Shown here: positions 36,201 to 47,454 of the stretch, one piece after another
Layout of the letters: each line of letters opens with the position of its first letter
Position numbering within the stretch: the stretch's first letter is position 1
Assembly (NCBI GenBank): GCA_004335635.1
Contig: QAXH01005106.1
Location: forward strand, 1 to 47,771
DNA length: 47,771 nucleotides
Source: Chloromonas sp. AAM2
Lineage: Eukaryota; Chlorophyta; Chlorophyceae; Chlamydomonadales; Chlamydomonadaceae
Direction: 5' to 3'
Translations under genes and position numbers: made by a program
Notes under the pieces: model-generated
Database searches by the model: none
Seen by the model: the letters and a program-made list of their open reading frames with translations, nothing else
Told to the model about the DNA's origin: nothing

Positions 36201-39200
36201 ACGCTGAGCCCGACCTCGCCAAAGTTGAGGTGCTGGTGCTTCCGGTAGAACTCATCTGTCTTGGCGTCCAGGACCAGCTCGCGATTGTCCTCGTCAACCT
36301 GAGCACAGGATAAGGGTATATATACATAGGATAAGGGAACACAGGTATGAATGTAGTGACTGGGACTTGTTAGATCAACAACCAGACCAAGGCCACCGGT
36401 GGGCTAGGTTCAAACTGTAGGTTGGAAGGGCCTCGCCCGGGAATCAAACCAGGGAAGGAAGCTAGCATCCTAATCACTAACGTCACACAGACCTGGTAAC
36501 CGCCAGGTCATATCCCATGCAAGGCGACTAAGCTAGGGTGGCTAGGTATTGAAGCGAGGTTGGCTTGCTCAAGTAAGCGCTGTGTTCAGGGAATGGCATG
36601 GTAGGCAGCACAATGACCAACGGATCAGAAAGTTGCAAGCTCAGGTATAACTGAGTAAGGGTAGGCCTTCAAGCGCTGCAGCAGTCACACACAGTCAACG
36701 AGGCTGAGAATGGCATCATCTTTCACTTTTGTCACAGGTGCACAATGAAAGGTGCTATGGCTCTTGGGCCGGCTTTTCGGGCCTGAACCACCCCACAGTG
36801 TGCTTTGAGACGTGCAAGCGCTGGCACCAGTCCATCGTAGCCCAGCCATCCACCAACACCCGTCAGTCCCGCCTGATGGCTTCCATGCACCTACCTTGGC
36901 GCTGGTGAGCTTGCATGTGCTGTCATGTATTCCTATGAGCTCGTGTATCATGGCCTGGTAGGACCACTGCATGAGCAGGGGCGTCACGGGGTCGTCCCGC
37001 CGGTCCAGGATTAGCACCACAGGCGTGCTGCGGGAGCCAAAGTCAAACAACTGATATTGCTGCAGGGCAGGCACGCGGGGGCATGGCAGCAGACCAGGGT
37101 CAAGGTGGGTAAAAGCTCGAGTGTGGTCAGACATTGGCCTGAGAACAATCAGCTGCCTCTCGCTCTTTCCGCTCATAGGATCAGGTTCATATAAACTGCC
37201 AACAAGCGAGTAGAACGACGACAGTTTGGAAAATGGCTGTATTGCAGCCCAAGAGTTGGTCTGAGAACATGGCTGCTTCTCATGCTTCCATTGTTACCAG
37301 GGTTAACTTACACTGCCAAGAACAGAGCAGAGCGGTTAGAAATTGGAGCCAGCCATTCCTGCTGACCCAGAAAATGATAGCGTCGCTCCAACAGCTCACA
37401 GTACCAACAGTCTGCGCCTTTTGATCACACACATGCTGTTACATGCATGCAACCCGCTGGTGGAAATACAGTGGACAACGCCGGGCAGTGACCTCCTAAG
37501 CTCCACTCAGAGTGACGCAATCCCCATGTTGATGTATGAAAACGCTGTTTAGTCTTGCAGCTTCTTGTGTTGTACCTGTTTGAAGGTTAGGCTGTGCAGG
37601 CTGTCCGCCAGTCGCTGAGCGTGGTCCGATCCCTGCTGGTAGCGGATGATGGGCCGGCGCCTCAGGGCCAGGAACAGGGCTGATAGGCCCTGCACACATC
37701 GGTCCACCAGCTCGTACCTGCAGACACACACAACATGTGTGACAGTGTTGAGAGATGTGTGACAGAGTTGCAGTAGATGTTTTGTCAACAATCCAGTTGG
37801 CGCTTGCCACCACCATGTGCACATGGAGGCCTGTCACCTTCTGCTCCACTTGTGGAGCAATGCAGATGAAATGCTTCCTCACGCAGCACCATGTATCAAC
37901 ACCATGTGTGTAACAGTCTCAGGGGATTCATAAATTGGATCCATCCGTACATCTGTGGGTTGGCGCTTTTCCTTCACGTGGTTGCACTATTTGCTTTTTC
38001 TCAACGATCCATAAATCGACCCTTGGGTTGGTGCTTCCTCGATGCAGTTGCACCATTCATCGGTGCACCATATCACCATGCCCCAAAACAGATGGTACTG
38101 CAGATGACTACGCACTGCATGACCAAACATGGCACTGCATGACGTGCAGCGTGCATTGCTGCGGACTGCCATGCAGATGATGATGGTTCCCCCTTCGAGC
38201 CAATCACGGAAATACGGCCGCTAGGTCACAGTGAGACATTGGCTCGTGGGGAAACCTGCTGACGTGGCATGGAATGCCCCAAATGCTTTTGATGTGGGGC
38301 TCTTGCTATCATGAGAGCATGAAGCAGAGAAATTTCATCGACAGAGTGATGTGCATGGAAGCAAAAGAGGTGCACTCACTCCAATGTTGATGACATGGCA
38401 GTTGCCGCTGCCTTGGGGGCCAGGAAGATGTCATTGCGAGCGCAGGAGATGGTGAAGTGCTGGCTGTCCTGCACGCTGAAGTCCCCATAAAGCTCCTACA
38501 GAAGCATGCAGGCACGTTCTGCTTGACAGTGCAACCAACCCACAGCAGGCAGACCACCAGAACCAATACTATCACAATCATGCAGGTTGTGCTAGTTGTG
38601 CTTATTGTTCTGGGCATCACCTGACAGTAATCCTTGAGCCACGAAAGCCCACTGTAACAGGAAGCAGTGTTTGAACAGCCGTACAACCCTTTATCTGCTC
38701 AAATGCCATGCTGGTCACCCAGAATCACCTGGACCTCGGCAACTTGCTCCTTGGTGGCGTCTGCTTCAGCCAGCTCTTGCAAGTAGATGGGGCTCAACAA
38801 GTTGGTGAAGTCTGCAGGTATCAGGAATCAAGCTGGTTGTAAAGATGCTGCCATGGTCGTGTCGTGTCAGAATTCAAGCTGTCATGGTCTGAGATGATGT
38901 TAAGGCATCCTCATGACGCAGACAGCACGCTAGGCTGTGATTGCTTGCTTTGGTTCACTTACAGAGAAGCATCTGCTGAAAACGTGGAGCTTTGAGCTCC
39001 CTTTTCAGGGAGGTGATGTTATCCCTAGAAGGCCTGATGAACACAATGGCCTGCAACGGCAAGTAGCAACTGATTAGTTAATGCGTGTAGTGGAAGTACA
39101 AACTGTTGAGCCAGCGGCAGCGTGACGCATGCACACCTGACCTAGTGCTTCTTGCAGGGTGGTTGATGTTTATGGCGTCCTCTGTTCCACTTCAGATCAG

Positions 39201-39496
39201 AACTGATGCACGCACAAACCCACACACACACACATACACACCTTCAGTTCCAGGTGTGGCGTGTGCTGCTCAGGCGTGTCAATGCGCTCCACATGCACCA
39301 CGCCCAAGTCTGCCAGTTCCGACCTCCCATACATGGTGCTGCATGTCTTCATTGTCTCCTTGTCTAGCAACAGGGCCTTGTAGCCTGAGGCGCTGGTAAT
39401 GGCTGTGTGGATGTATGCACGCAGAATTTTCTGCACGTCCATGGTCTGAAGCGCCTCTGCTTTTTCCCCCGTCAAGGGAGTACTACGTGAAGCCAT
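33222..39496 (-). CDS. VPS45: VPS45, Sec1/Munc18 vesicle-fusion regulator
   Basis: Exons in reading order: 39496-39242, 39050-38963, 38811-38729, 38495-38380, 37717-37576, 37059-36895, 36298-36152, 35376-35233, 34919-34815, 34476-34379, 34099-33973, 33734-33624, 33470-33222; 609 aa (Arabidopsis VPS45 is 569). SM proteins clasp SNAREs; VPS45 acts with Tlg2/SYP4-type syntaxins in trans-Golgi to endosome/vacuole traffic. Family text: AIVFIRPSRDNITSLKREL, ALFLALRRRPIIRYQ, VVLILDRRDDPVTPLLMQWS, YQAMIHELIG, ESLEDMRRFM, LQGNVTKHVNLMSELSE, IRLVMLYALRFE, GVDNVYTQHTPLL, AILFIVGGSTFEEAK, RVILGGTAVLNS. The N terminus has about 18 extra residues before MDVQKILRAYI, so 39442 is an alternative start. The exon-10 donor (GTCGGA) is weak beyond GT. 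The C terminus adds a Gly-rich GGGGPSTSG stretch. Confidence 0.95.
35151..35232 (-). repeat. G-rich GGGTG repeat at a VPS45 5' splice site
   Basis: The first 82 bases of the intron after exon 8, read on the minus strand, start GTGGGTGGGTGGGTGTGGGT and continue with more GGGT units. The whole run lies in the transcribed strand sense. Confidence 0.9.
36430..36508 (-). repeat. tRNA-like relic, possibly SINE-derived, in a VPS45 intron
   Basis: On the minus strand, 36453-36437 reads CCTGG-TTTGATT-CCCGG. This resembles a tRNA T-arm (four of five pairs) with a B-box-like centre. An A-box-like TGACGTTAGTGATTAGG lies upstream at 36485-36469. The spacing is shorter than in a true tRNA and no matching acceptor stem is seen. 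A perfect ACCTGG/CCAGGT hairpin lies beside it (36491-36508). A functional tRNA is unlikely. Confidence 0.35.
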
Positions 39497-39822
39497 GATG
39501 GCAATGAGACGCCCTTAATAGCAGATGGCCTGCACGATTGGGCCAGACCAGTAGCTGCCTGGACCTAAGGGGGAAGCTGGGTCAGCGAACTCCGGCCTGC
39601 CGGTCTTGTACACGTTGCCATGAGTCCAGTCATCAGCACCAACTACAGTCCTTGGGTTTTCCTTCCCTGGAGACCTGGTCGTGTTCCCGTAATGACGCAC
39701 GTGACCAACCGCTCCGCGAAATACGAACCTAAGACTTTTGAGTTGAAACTTCCCGGCCGTGCGGTGCGTGAAGAAACTTGTAGAGCCTATCAACTACTGT
39801 GAAAGCTGGAGTGTGAAAAGAG
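39497..39822. promoter_or_regulatory. Divergent promoter of VPS45 and CTF8
   Basis: Only 326 bases separate the two start codons, so the segment must hold both 5' untranslated regions and both core promoters. No TATA box is obvious on either strand. The open frame at 39620-39802 has no family likeness and would end 20 bases before the CTF8 start. Confidence 0.6.
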
Positions 39823-40703
39823 ATGCTTATTCCAGTTGGCATGCCAGAGCCTGGGGTGCAGCCCCAGCAATGGGCTCTTATCGAGATGCAAGGCAAGGTG
39901 GAATACGCAGATGAGGAGCTAGAGCGGACCATGCGAGAAATTGGCATGCTGCGGGTCACAGATCAAGTGCGTGGCTCATTGTTTCCTTGAAGTAGACCTT
40001 GCCCTTAGCAGCTCCCAGGCCATGCCAGCCGAGCGATGTGCCGCCACACAGCATGCAAGGCAACAGGCACAGCGTGGTGACCCCATGTGACAATGCGTCC
40101 TATACACCTCCTGCACGATGTTGTTTCCTTGGTGTCCCACACTTTCGTGTTGTTGCATCTCCACAGAATGCAGGCACTGTGCAAATAACAATTGGTTACC
40201 ATCAACTGGAGGGCAAGCGTGTGATGCTCAAGAAACCCTTTGCCATCATAGAAAAAGTAACCGATACAACACCTGGAGAAGAAGGACAAGTACGGTACGA
40301 GGTGAGCCAATCCATGGTTGAGTCATCAACCCATCACGCATGCATGTGGTCTGTCGCAACCAACGGACAGTCCCACAGGCAAGCCGTAACTGTACCAGTC
40401 CTTTATATGGATAGCGTTTCGCTACAGCGTGCCACTTGCATTACAAAGCATGCCCTACGCATTACAAAGCAGTACTCAGGCTGTGGCCTAAGGCGCAGCA
40501 TCGGTTGAGCAGCAAGCCCCCTGATGCTGATTGGCCACGCTTCAACTATTCACGAGATTTGGCTACAAGGCGCTTCCAACGTGCCAGAGACACCTGACAT
40601 ACCCAATGGCATGTCGCACTTTCAGGTCAAGGGTGTCATCCGAAGCAAGTACCTCTTCAAGACGCGACCAACAGCACTCATATCCAAGCCTGCGGGCAGA
40701 TGA
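39823..40703 (+). CDS. CTF8: CTF8, alternative clamp-loader (cohesion) subunit
   Basis: Exons: 39823-39966, 40167-40301, 40626-40703; 118 aa, a usual length for Ctf8. Ctf8 joins Dcc1 and Ctf18 in the RFC-like complex that loads or unloads PCNA and helps set up sister-chromatid cohesion in S phase. Family text: QWALIEMQGKVEYA near the start, TIGYHQLEGKRVMLKKPFAI in the middle (the IGxHxLxGKxxxLxKPF signature) and RSKYLFKTRPTALISKP at the end (the LFKTRPxPI signature). All three introns/exon joins are phase 0. It shares a short divergent promoter with VPS45. Confidence 0.93.
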
Positions 40704-41409
40704 GGGTCTGGTTCGCTTTTTTTTCCGACCTCACTTGGCTTACAAGTTTGACATTATTTAGCATTGAACATGATTTGTAGCATTATACACGTGAAAGTAT
40801 CGTTAGCAGCTGCCAGTATCGTTACCTAAGACTTGAGACCTCTACATGGGTGATGCCCGGGACAATGCAAGCAATCCCCTGCTGCCCAGAAGCTGCAAGG
40901 GTTTCACAGTTCACACCGAAGGATTACCGAGTTTCAGTCACTCTCTTGGACCAAATGGAATTCAGGATTCAGACTCTCTACTGTTAATGTGCTGGACTGT
41001 CCCATGCATTGAGAACGCAATAGCCGCCTGGGATTCAAAGACCAGAACTAGGGTGCTGCTTGTTCAAACCCTCTATAACCAGTGTGGGGAAGGTCTGCGA
41101 AGGTTCACCCTTCTAGCCTTGACTGGTTATATACATCTGTTTGGAGAGAGAGACGTACTACAGTGGCTCCATCCAAAGAACTCGGACAGCCACCATAGGC
41201 AGTGTGGCTGGCTGTGCACCCTGCAGTGTGTAAGGCCGCTGTGGCACACCCCCACAGCAGCCCTGCAGGCAACCTGAGCCCCACAGCCCTGACCATCATG
41301 TCACGCTACAATCGTCTTCACTTCGGGATGGACGTGCCAACCAGTTTGGGATGGATGCCTCGCCGCAGCAGGTTGGGGCGGTTCTGCACACACATGAGTA
41401 TATGTGCCC

Positions 41410-41458
41410 TCTATAAAACCTCTATAAAACCTATCAACTATAAACCCCCTATAAAAAA
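41410..41458. repeat. Cluster of CTATAAA words
   Basis: Four CTATAAA words within 50 bases, spaced 11 to 20 apart, directly before the dispersed 19-base motif. They could be TATA-like elements or repeat debris. Confidence 0.6.
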
Positions 41459-41462
41459 AGTA

Positions 41463-41481
41463 GTTTGCCGGTTCTGGGACA
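41463..41481 (+). repeat. Dispersed 19-base motif, copy 3
   Basis: GTTTGCCGGTTCTGGGACA, one mismatch from the other two copies, again after an A7 run. It is 760 bases past the CTF8 stop, in the sense of that gene. Confidence 0.7.
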
Positions 41482-42562
41482 ATACCTGGGAATGTCGCCA
41501 GGAACCAATATTGGTGGGTGTTGGTGGCTGTGACCTGAGCCCTTACCATTTTTTCCGTCTGTCGTCAGCATAGCCCGTTGTTGCCGATGCCACGGTCCCC
41601 GGCAAATGCAAGTTGTGGAACCCCAGCCGGACAAGTTGGCCTTGCAAACGGGAGGCAGTGTTGATGCCTGGCCACGTTTCAGTGATTGTGGGCCCTGCCT
41701 CTGGTTAAGTAACGAAAAACTAACGAATTAGCAAGCACCACAAACTGCTGGTCTACACAAAATAGAGCCTTGCAGCATAACTAAGCATCCAAACATTCTG
41801 TGACTTAAAACGACAGCATCCTGTGACCTAAGCAACAACAAACTGACTGTGATCAACATGGACCTACTGACAAGAGCTGAGCATCAGGTCTTGCTGATCT
41901 TTGAACAGGGGTGTGTTGACCAGACAACTGCAGACATTGACACGGATGGTTGAAAACCAGCCCCCAGGCACGAACACTGACATGGGAAAGAGGTTGGTCA
42001 GGCGCCGGGCCAGCAAAGCCGCTTTGTCCCATGCATCCGGCTTAGTGTAGTGTACTGTCTAAGACTCTTGCCTAAAAACTATCCCAACGCCAGCACAAGC
42101 AACCTGATGTTGACCTCAGTCCACACATGCATATGTGCAACATCTTGAAGCTGTGTAGAAAAGTAAAGCTGTCTGCCAAGACGTTTTGTACGCGCATGCT
42201 CGAGTAGGCCTCAAGCAGGTCATGCATACAACACTCGGCAGATGAGGATGGCATGACCGATACAGGTTCAGTGAGAGTCTTTGGAGCGCCTTTACAGTGA
42301 CATGCCCTGCTGCACATGTCATTTGAGCCGCAAAGATCGATCGACACGTGGAGAGCGTAATGGAATTTGGTCGGATAAAGGGACAGTCACTGTACTTCCC
42401 TGATATGTGCTCACTGGTAGATCTCTCATGATGAACGCTACTAAAACTGGTGGAGTAGCCTGGCCTGTGCGGTAGCATGACGTAGCGTCGTCATGTGTAT
42501 TCAAGCTGACTGCAGGAACTGCACAAGCCTTGATAACTGACCAGGGCCAGCACCTTGTTGTT

Positions 42563-45500
42563 CTACTTGAACATCTTGGAGTATGTTGCCTTCTCTCTCG
42601 CCACCTCAGCGTCAATAACTTTCTTCGCTGACACGAGCGCAGCTGCACACACGAAAGCACACGCACAGGGTTGCACTCAGGAAGAGTGAGTGAATCCAAC
42701 CGCGCAACCGCTCCAAAGCAACTGGACATCCAGGCATCAGGAATGGCAATGTGCTTGAATAATCACCAAAACTGTCATGTGCAAAGAAGAGCATGTCACC
42801 GCATTGTGTCACGTCATGCCATTCTGAGTGAAAGCGGTGGCATGTCATTCTGGTTGTGTAGTCGTGGAATGTACCAGCATGGTTGTGGCCCTGACCCTTC
42901 ATCACAATCAAGGTGTGCATTGAACGTCGCACCCGCCTGCCTCACCTGCGATGCCCTTGTCCCCGGGTTGCAGTGCCTGCGCCCTGCTGAGGTCAGCCAT
43001 GGCCGCTTCAGGCTGCTTCAGTGCCAACTGCAACGCAAGTCCAGCTGTCACAAGTCAGATTTGAAATCTTGTGCCACATTCAGCAGCTCAGGCTCAGTCG
43101 GATTGTAACAGCAGTGCCAGCTGGCTGTTGTGAACGTGCTGCACCAGCTGTGAGCACCCTTCAAGCCCTTGATTCAAAAGATGGTGGATGGCACCTCAGT
43201 TCCTGTACCCAAGCTCGTGATCATCCTGATACCCCAAAGTCGGACCCTTGCTGCAGCCTGCGGACACGAGCAGCCTGCCATCTTACGCTAACTACAGTGT
43301 ACATATGTGGATTGACAGGTACTACTGCCCCGGCTCTCCTTCCTGCCAATCCCACACCCACCATTGCTTTGGATTTCCATTTGCTCCCAACCAGTGCATG
43401 TTGCTACCCAACTACCAGTCAGTGCATGCATTCCTCATCTGCCTGCCCACCTCCTTGCTAAACCATACAGCCACTCAAAATCACCTGCCTTGGCCACTAC
43501 CACAGACCAACTTTGAAGCGATTGTATTAATGATTGCCCACAGCCGCCCAACCTACCCAGCCAGCTGTAACATTTGCCTCAGGCCTTTGTTCACCTCGTC
43601 CTTGCTACACCTTTGTCAACTTCGTTCTTGCTACACCTTACAGCCACCCAATGCCACCACATGCCTTAGTTATCAGTTTCCCAACTCACCAGCGCCTGGC
43701 CCCTTCTAAAGAGGGCCTTGGAGTTGTCAGGGTCCGTTTCAAGCACGCTGGTGCAGTCCTCCACGGCCTCCTGGTTGCGTCCCATCTTCAGGCGGCACGC
43801 AGCGCGGTTGAGCGTGCATGAAACCTCCGCCTGCGGAGGCCAGATGCACACATTTCTCAGCAGCGACTGTGTATCTGCAGCTGCTCGTGTACGAGGTCAT
43901 CAGGTCAAGCTACATGTAATGAACTTGTACGAGATCTGTAAGCATGACTGTTCATTGCGTGAGTGTGTGTAGTGAGAATACACAGGTGGCTTGAGCCGAC
44001 CATACTGCCCTTCCTTGTTCCAATGGACCTGCCACACACACCGGGCCAGAGCTAGTGTGTCACATCCTAACCTGCATGCTGACTAGCGCTCGATGTGCTC
44101 ACACACTTCGCCTGAAGCTTCTTCATTGAGCAAAGCCGTGCACGTCACCAGCCATTGTGTGTGAACCAGCCTGCACCACCAACCTGTGCTGCCTTGGCTT
44201 GCTGCTCCTCGGACAGCTGCGGTGGGTTGTCTGGGCCGTAGGTTCGGATGCGGGCGTAACGAATGGCCTTGTTATAGAGGCCAGCAGCGCCCTTGAATTC
44301 GCCTACAAACATGGCAAACAGCCAGACACGCCTCAATTGAAAAATCCTTCCTTGCACATATCATACACAGCGTCACACAAGGCACGAGGTATGGGCTTTA
44401 GGCCATGTCAAATCATACAAGCTCATTCAGACACACATCTGAGGCAACAGACACAGGTCGGAGATGCATCAAACCACCCCTTTCTTACACGCATCACAAT
44501 CAACGGCACACATAGCATGCCTGGATATTGGGCCTTGATACACATTAACACGCCATCACCTCACTCAGGCAAGGAACCTGAGATGCATCAATGCAACAGC
44601 TCAAAAAGCCTTGGGTTTATCAGCGTCTTGTTGATCAACTGCCGCCAAGGCGTGGTTACAAGGAGGTACGACCATCATCAGGCTGTGTAACCAGTCAAGC
44701 AGCACGCAGCAGTCTTTCCCCACCTTGAAGCGGTTTTCCCACCTTGTTTGAACAGTTCGTTTCCCTGCACGCGGATGGCCTCTGCGGCTGACAGCCGCCA
44801 CTCTACGCCCGCATCGCCTGGGGGCACATTCGCATCGTCCGGATGGCTCGGGTACTCACCCTGCACTGACACAGTTTGTTTTACGATACAGATGTAAAAC
44901 TCACTCACTCAACTCTCACTCACTCGCTCACTCACTCACTGGCACGGGCACAGCGTTGACAGTTCTGGCGTTGACACTTAGCTTTGTATTTATCCATTTT
45001 CCATCAGGGACACTTGCATAGTTATGGCACCACTGACACTGTGTTCAGAGCACACACCAGCTTTGCCACAATTCACACGTTTGCGTGGCACCTGTGTCAA
45101 TACAACGACAATGGCGGTGGTGGGGTTTCACGTTCCACTTTCGCCAGAGGTCCAAGCCCATGGGGCATGCCACCTGCCTGCTTGCCTTACTTCTGATCGG
45201 TCGATTGACAATTAATTGCTGAAACTGTCCACGCTCGACGGTTGATCAACTTGCTGACAACCATTCAAGAAGTCAGACACAACAGAACTCAATGACGCAA
45301 ACAAGTGCCAGTCCTACTGTGAGGGTTGGCAGACCTGTGTCCACGGGCAGTGGTGCTGCCTCGGCTGGCACTGCACTGGCTACGGGGCACGAGACCTAGT
45401 CGTATAAGAAGGACGATTTGAACAGCTGATTGCTTGCTTGATTCATCTTGACTTTCCAAAATGATCAGCGCTTGACCACTGACTCTGTAACTTCCACCAC

Positions 45501-47454
45501 TCACCTCTGCCGTGAGGGTTGATAGGTCCGTGTCCGCGGGCAGCTCACCACAGTCGACAATCTTACAGTCATGCCGTGGCTGTGTGCAGCAGGGGGGCAG
45601 GGAAGACATTGCACATCACGCGCCGAGGGGCTGCATGCTTTAGCGGGTCATTGCATATAAGACATTGTATATCGCGTGTGACGGCACGTCATGTGATTGC
45701 TCTTCAAAATGCGTCTCTTCTGTGTGGTGCAAATCCAACAGCTTCCTTACTGTCGGAATGCAGCTGACGCTCAGAGAAGCACTGAAGCATGCACCGCACC
45801 CCTCCCGCTCATATCATCGGAGTCAACACATCCTGGTACTTAGGCAGTGCGCTGCTTATTGCAATGACCATAACCAGAGGGTTGTTGTTGCCATGACTCT
45901 TGCCTGCTCACCTTGTCTTTCTCGTCTGTGTCACTGTCCTCGATCTCGCGAACCAGACCAAAGCCGCTCACAACCTGGCCGAACACAACTGCAATGCGCA
46001 CAACATGCATGCCGACTGAGCAGGCCAGCTAGGACGCAAATGCGTGCAAACAAATTAATCAAAAGGGCCTTGCAGTGCGTTCTGACTGGCGAAATCTCTT
46101 CACATGCTTGCATATGGCAGATGGACATGACATCACAAACATGCCCAAACAACTGGGCTCAGACCTCTGTCTTCTGCAAAGGCTGTGATGTCCCCCTACA
46201 CATTCAGTATTCATTGTCAAGTATTACCCCTACGATTTATGCTTCCGTGGTTGGTTGACTCGGTGAAAACTCTCTTAAGCATGCACTCTCATCTTGAACT
46301 TGGAACAGATAGTCAGGCTAACGTTCTTTGAAACCTTGCACATGCCAGCATTGTCTTTGAATAGGAGGTCGTCAAACTTAATGCGTACAGAAGTCTGTTG
46401 GCCCCAGCAGGACCCACCATGCTTGCCATCCAAGTGCGGCGTGGCAGCTGTGGTAATGAAGAACTGTGACCCGTTGGTATCCTTGCCGGCATTGGCCATG
46501 GAGAGGAGGTACGGCCTTTCGTGCTTCATGGGGAAGCCCTCGTCCTCGAACTTGGGCCCATAGATGGATTCGCCACCTTGCAAGCCAGGGTGAAAAGTAG
46601 GGATGAGTTAGTAGGCAGTGGAGGGGTACGGACGCCAATAAAACGCTCAGGCAAGCCACCTGTTCCGTGCAGGGCTGAGATGTGTATGGGCCCTTGCCTT
46701 AGCAAGGCTGTGATGAGAAAGGCATGAAATCAGCCATCATCTACCAGGCTGTAAAAAGAAACCCGACAGTCACCACTGGCTTCCTGTCTAGTATCCAGTT
46801 AAACAGTAAAACAAAAAAAGGTGTAACAAGGTCCGTGTGAGTATTGAGGATACCAATGTGTGAAGTGGTGCGCTGATTGCGACACAAACGTAGGTGCATG
46901 ATTCAACGTGTATGATAGCCTGGCTCATTGCATCTGTTGGGTTGCAATACCATAAACCGTACAACCTGTGCTGACTCATGACTGTGTGACATCAGTAGGC
47001 GTGGTGCCACCATTGGTGACATGATTTATGTTCAGTGTGTGAGAAGTGCTAGTGACAGCATCATGTATTTGACGCATTTCACACCTGTGCCGTTAAACAT
47101 GCTGAAGTCCCCGCCTTGGATCATGAAATCCTTGATGCAGCGGTGAAAGATAGTGTTCTTGAAGTGCAGAGGCTTGCCGGTGGCAGGCCCAATGCCTGCC
47201 TCGCCAGTGCAGAGCTGCCTGAAGTTTTCTGCCGTCTTTGGAAGCACATCTTTGTACAGCTCCATGACGATTTGCCCACCTACCAGCATGCAGGTGTGGC
47301 AGGGATTGACATAAACAACGTGCGGCATGCTGGTAACGCACATGACGTTGCTCAGGCCACGCAGACGTAGTAAAGACTCACTTGGCTCGTCTCCAATTGA
47401 GACGTCGAAGTAAACCAGCGGATTGTTGGCATCACGTTTCGCCAAGGGCGCCAT
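42563..47454 (-). CDS. CYP40: Cyclophilin 40, HSP90 co-chaperone
   Basis: Exons in reading order: 47454-47382, 47279-47085, 46576-46418, 45988-45912, 45579-45505, 44860-44743, 44302-44184, 43830-43690, 43027-42946, 42642-42563; 372 aa (family about 360-370). The N-terminal peptidyl-prolyl isomerase domain (residues about 10-190) shows [35 protein letters not shown] with the catalytic Arg, GSQFFITT, and [14 protein letters not shown]. His replaces the CypA tryptophan there, as is normal for CYP40. A linker leads to three TPRs with the HSP90 carboxylate-clamp residues: [15 protein letters not shown] and KALFRRGQA. It ends [10 protein letters not shown], the usual KMF tail. Plant CYP40 (SQUINT) also promotes AGO1 loading with small RNA; that role here is inference. 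Confidence 0.95.
44901..44940. repeat. (CACT)n microsatellite in a CYP40 intron
   Basis: About ten imperfect CACT units in the intron 44861-45504, about 40 bases upstream, in gene sense, of exon 6. Confidence 0.9.

Larger units (their letters stand above)
40704..42562. other. Gene-free spacer between convergent CTF8 and CYP40
   Basis: 1.86 kb holding the 3' ends of two convergent genes. A 143-codon frame at 40846-41277 has no family likeness or splice support. The stretch includes CTATAAAACC-like words repeated four times at 41410-41455 and copy 3 of the dispersed motif (41463-41481). Nothing else is recognised. Confidence 0.5.

Noticed and set aside
38620..38655. Possible extra VPS45 exon between exons 3 and 4.
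   Set aside because: Exon 3 (ends VQ) joins directly in phase to exon 4 (ELYGDF), matching the family; adding this piece would break the alignment.
40846..41277. 143-codon frame after CTF8.
   Set aside because: No domain, no splice context, ordinary spacer composition.
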